Shown here in pieces: positions 61,424-64,000 of a stretch of DNA of 64,000 bases. The stretch lies in contig NC_080695.1 of the NCBI RefSeq assembly GCF_030445035.2, forward strand, positions 992,001 through 1,056,000. The letters run 5' to 3'. The position numbers were made by a program, and so were the translations under genes. Source of the stretch: Dasypus novemcinctus. Taxonomy: Eukaryota; Chordata; Mammalia; Cingulata; Dasypodidae. The notes under the pieces are model-generated. The model had not been told where the DNA came from. It was given only the letters and a program-made list of their open reading frames with translations, and made no database searches. Within the stretch, counting starts at the first letter, position 1; the number at the start of each line of letters is the position of its first letter.

Positions 61424-64000
61424 CTGCACGAGAGCACAGGGAGCGGGGTGAGCAGAGGCGCGGGGCACCGGCAAGGCGCGCTGTCGCCCGGGGCGCGGCT
61501 GGGGACCCGCCGGCCAGCCTCCGTTCCCAACGCGAACCGCGCACGGGGGCAGCTCTGCGCGCACCCCGGAAGGGCGGCGAGCCGAGATGGCGGCGACAGG
61601 CCGGGGCGGCTCCCGCGCTCTGCCGGGGGTGGAAAGCGTCCCGCCGAGGCAGGTTTCCAGCGAAATGTGTTTTCAAGTCCACCCCTCAGGCAGATGCAGC
61701 AAGGGGGTGGGCAGGAGCGGCCGGTGGGAGAGACGAGCCCCGGCCTGGGCGTGGATGTGCCCTGGGCTGCCCCTGCCCCCCGCCTGGCTGAGCCCCCGGG
61801 GCCACTGCAGGGGGCCCTAGAGAAGTGGGGCACCCAGGGGCCACCTCCAGAGGCGCCGAGCCATCGGCGGTGACATCAGCACCTGAGAGAAGTAAGGAAC
61901 TGGGGCGACTCACGTTATCTTTAGTCGACAGCAGAGTAAGAACTGGCACAGCCTGGAAGGGGCAGCCAGGAATGTGGGACACGGTGAAAAGGGAAATCAC
62001 ATAATCAGAACAGAACGAAATGCGCCAGAGCCACTAAGCCACAGGCAGGAGCTCTGGGGGAAACGGTGGCCTGAGAGGTCACCCCGACAGCTACGGCGAA
62101 AGCCGTGTTAAGAGAGCTTCACCCCGATGTTCGCAGGGAAACGACGTGATGCCTCCTTTGCTTCAGGACTCCTCGGAGGAAAATTCCCTTGGGGGTGGGC
62201 ACTGGGGTACAAAACAAGGCAGGGGGTTTGGGGGCTGACCTTACTCTTTGTCTAAATCTGGTTTTTCTAGGGTAAAAATAGCTTTTTCATGTACACATCT
62301 GAAAACAGAGGAATCAGCACAACTACTTCTCCAAGAGGACGTCTCCTGTCCCCTCAAGAGCCGGCCCTGCCCGCGAGTGCCCTGGCGACAGGCTTGCTCT
62401 TCGGATTGTTTGGCCCATGAGACCCTGGAGGCTTAAACTTCACAAACGCCCACTTCTAACCGCAGGGGCCCGGACTCGGCCTCGTCGGGGCTCCCGCTCG
62501 CCGGTCCAGGACAGGGGCCCCTTCCTCTCTTCCTTCTCGAGGGCCCCCTCCTCTCTTCCTTTTTGGAGGGCCCCTCCTCGGCTGCGGGTCTCTGGGGCAG
62601 GGGAGGCAGTGGCAGCCCTGCTCCCGGTCAGCCTGGGTGGGCGCCTGCGGGCGGGGCCCGAGTCCACAGCACACTCCGCCTCGGTGAGAACTGCCACCAG
62701 GGTGCTCCCCGTGGGCACGCCAATCGCTGCCTGCAGCGGGCAGCGCCGAGGTCCCTGCCCGCACCCACGGGGGTCGCGTGGCCGCGCCTGCATCAGTCAC
62801 GGAGCTGCAGAACAGGACGGCAGGGGGGAGTTATTCTAGAAAGTTCACGCACCGCGGGGGCCGACAAGTCTGTATTCTATAGGGCAGGCGGCAGGCTAGG
62901 AACCTACTACAGCTAGGTTTGAATTCCCCAGGGGAGGCTGAAAAAGAGATTCTTCCTAATTTCTGAAACCCTCAAATCTGGCTTTTAAAGCCTCCAACTC
63001 TGATGGGGAGCCTCCTCTCCTTGCTGAGGGCAGCGCCCCTGTTGACTGTAGATGCAATCAGCTGTAGATGCAATCGACTGCCTATAAGATACCCTCACAG
63101 CAACAACCAGCCCTGCGTTTGCTCGACTCAACACCTGGCCAAGTTGACACGTGAAACGGCTCATGCAAGTGGCTCTGGCGGCCCCACATCCAAGAGGGGA
63201 ACGCAGACCCCGATAAGCCTGGATCGGAGAGAAGCCCCCAGGGACAAACGGACAGGAGACTCGCCACCTCGGAATCACCACCAAGAGCTCAGAGGATGAC
63301 GCAAGCAGAGAAAGGCAGGCCTGGGCGCCTGCCCAGCGGCCAGGGGCCAGCCGTCCTCTCGGGGCGCGTCCACGGCACCTTCGCAGGCGCCCGGCCCGCA
63401 GCCACCCCAGCTGCCGCCTCCCGCCTCCTCCCGGCGCACTCCTGCGGGGCCGGCGGTGCCCTGAGCTCCAGGCCCTCGTAGGCCACTTTGGAAAGTTAAG
63501 AGAAAGCTGGACTCGAGGGGTGGCCCCGCCCATGACTGGTCCTTCATGGAGGACATCTGGATACAGACCCGCAGGGGATGACCAGGGGATGCCGGAGGCA
63601 GCACGGATGGACACACGGCCAGCCCGGGAGGTCCTCCTTGCCCTGCCCGTGCCCGGCTGCATGTCTCTGGCCTCCATTATGGACAAGAGGAAGCCCCTCG
63701 TCCGTCCAAAGCCCCCAGCTGCTCGGGCAGCCCCGGGCACCAAGGCTCGCCTCTCCTTATTCAGCAAGAGCGGCCCGCACCACCGATGCGGGCAGACGAG
63801 CACCCGGGGACAGCCTGGCCGGCACCCCCCTGACCACCCCTGCCCCCGGCCGCGTCCTGGCGCTGCCCCCCCCTCCGGCCGCCCCCTGCTCATCCACCCG
63901 GCCGCCGGTTCCCCAATGGGGGACTGGGGGGTGTCGGCCTCGAAGGGCCCAGGCCTGCTGCGGCCCCGGGCCTCCCACCTGCCCGTCCTGGCCTGTCCTC
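61424..64000 (-). other. UNKL: UNKL intron running off the window
   Basis: No CCCH-finger exon was recognised. A 39-bp open segment at 61914-61952 (minus) has an acceptor (ccag) and a donor (gtgagt) and would splice in phase 0 to the exon at 61423, but I do not recognise its peptide (AVPVLTLLSTKDN). Bases 62830-63300 contain a duplicated 'ctgtagatgcaatc' word (63047 and 63062) and 'ctggccaagttgacacgtgaaa' near 63133, and look like an old interspersed repeat that I cannot name. Confidence 0.45.

Noticed and set aside
63040-63080. Duplicated 'ctgtagatgcaatc' as a short direct repeat of functional interest
   Set aside because: Two copies only, within what looks like an old interspersed repeat; not an array such as CRISPR, which is not expected in a mammal.

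Overview
The window reads as mammalian genomic DNA, most likely from a xenarthran (armadillo is the best guess; sloth or anteater not excluded). The lineage call rests on several copies of a tRNA-headed SINE of the DAS type, described from xenarthrans. The best copy is at 42143-42548, flanked by a near-perfect duplication. LINE-1 fragments make up most of the remaining repeats. No prokaryotic, plasmid or viral gene content was seen.

The unique sequence carries five host genes in the order known from human 16p13.3: UBE2I(+), BAIAP3(+), TSR3(-), GNPTG(+), UNKL(-, partial). For all five I placed exons by reading frame, GT/AG sites and phase, checked against remembered family sequences. UBE2I gives 158 aa, BAIAP3 1,142 aa in 33 coding exons, TSR3 324 aa, GNPTG 303 aa, and UNKL the last 373 aa, with its zinc-finger exons lying beyond the right edge.

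Layout. 1-3.75 kb: L1 sequence broken up by SINEs. 3.75-7.4 kb: GC-rich intergenic DNA with an old LTR-like fragment. 7.4-9.2 kb: polypurine tract, then the UBE2I CpG island and a probable untranslated first exon. 8.8-21.7 kb: UBE2I, with old L1 in intron 3 of the coding part. 21.7-25.4 kb: gene-free. 25.9-26.9 kb: CpG island, the probable BAIAP3 promoter. 29.76-38.2 kb: BAIAP3. 38.85-40.96 kb: TSR3, tail to tail with BAIAP3 and head to head with GNPTG. 41.1-49.29 kb: GNPTG, with a 6.6 kb repeat-rich intron. 49.4-61.4 kb: 3' half of UNKL; 61.4-64 kb is its intron.

These are mostly unrelated housekeeping functions: SUMO conjugation, Munc13-like vesicle exocytosis, 18S rRNA modification, lysosomal enzyme tagging, and an Unkempt-like RNA-binding RING protein. 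I did not find a novel multi-gene system. The most checkable leads are regulatory: two GTCACGTGAC-type CLEAR motifs 20 bp apart in the 138-bp TSR3/GNPTG promoter, five AP-1/MAF-type sites within 3.7 kb in UNKL introns, and a roughly 27-unit GC-box minisatellite beside them. An altered UNKL RING motif and a 9-nt tandem splice donor also deserve a look.
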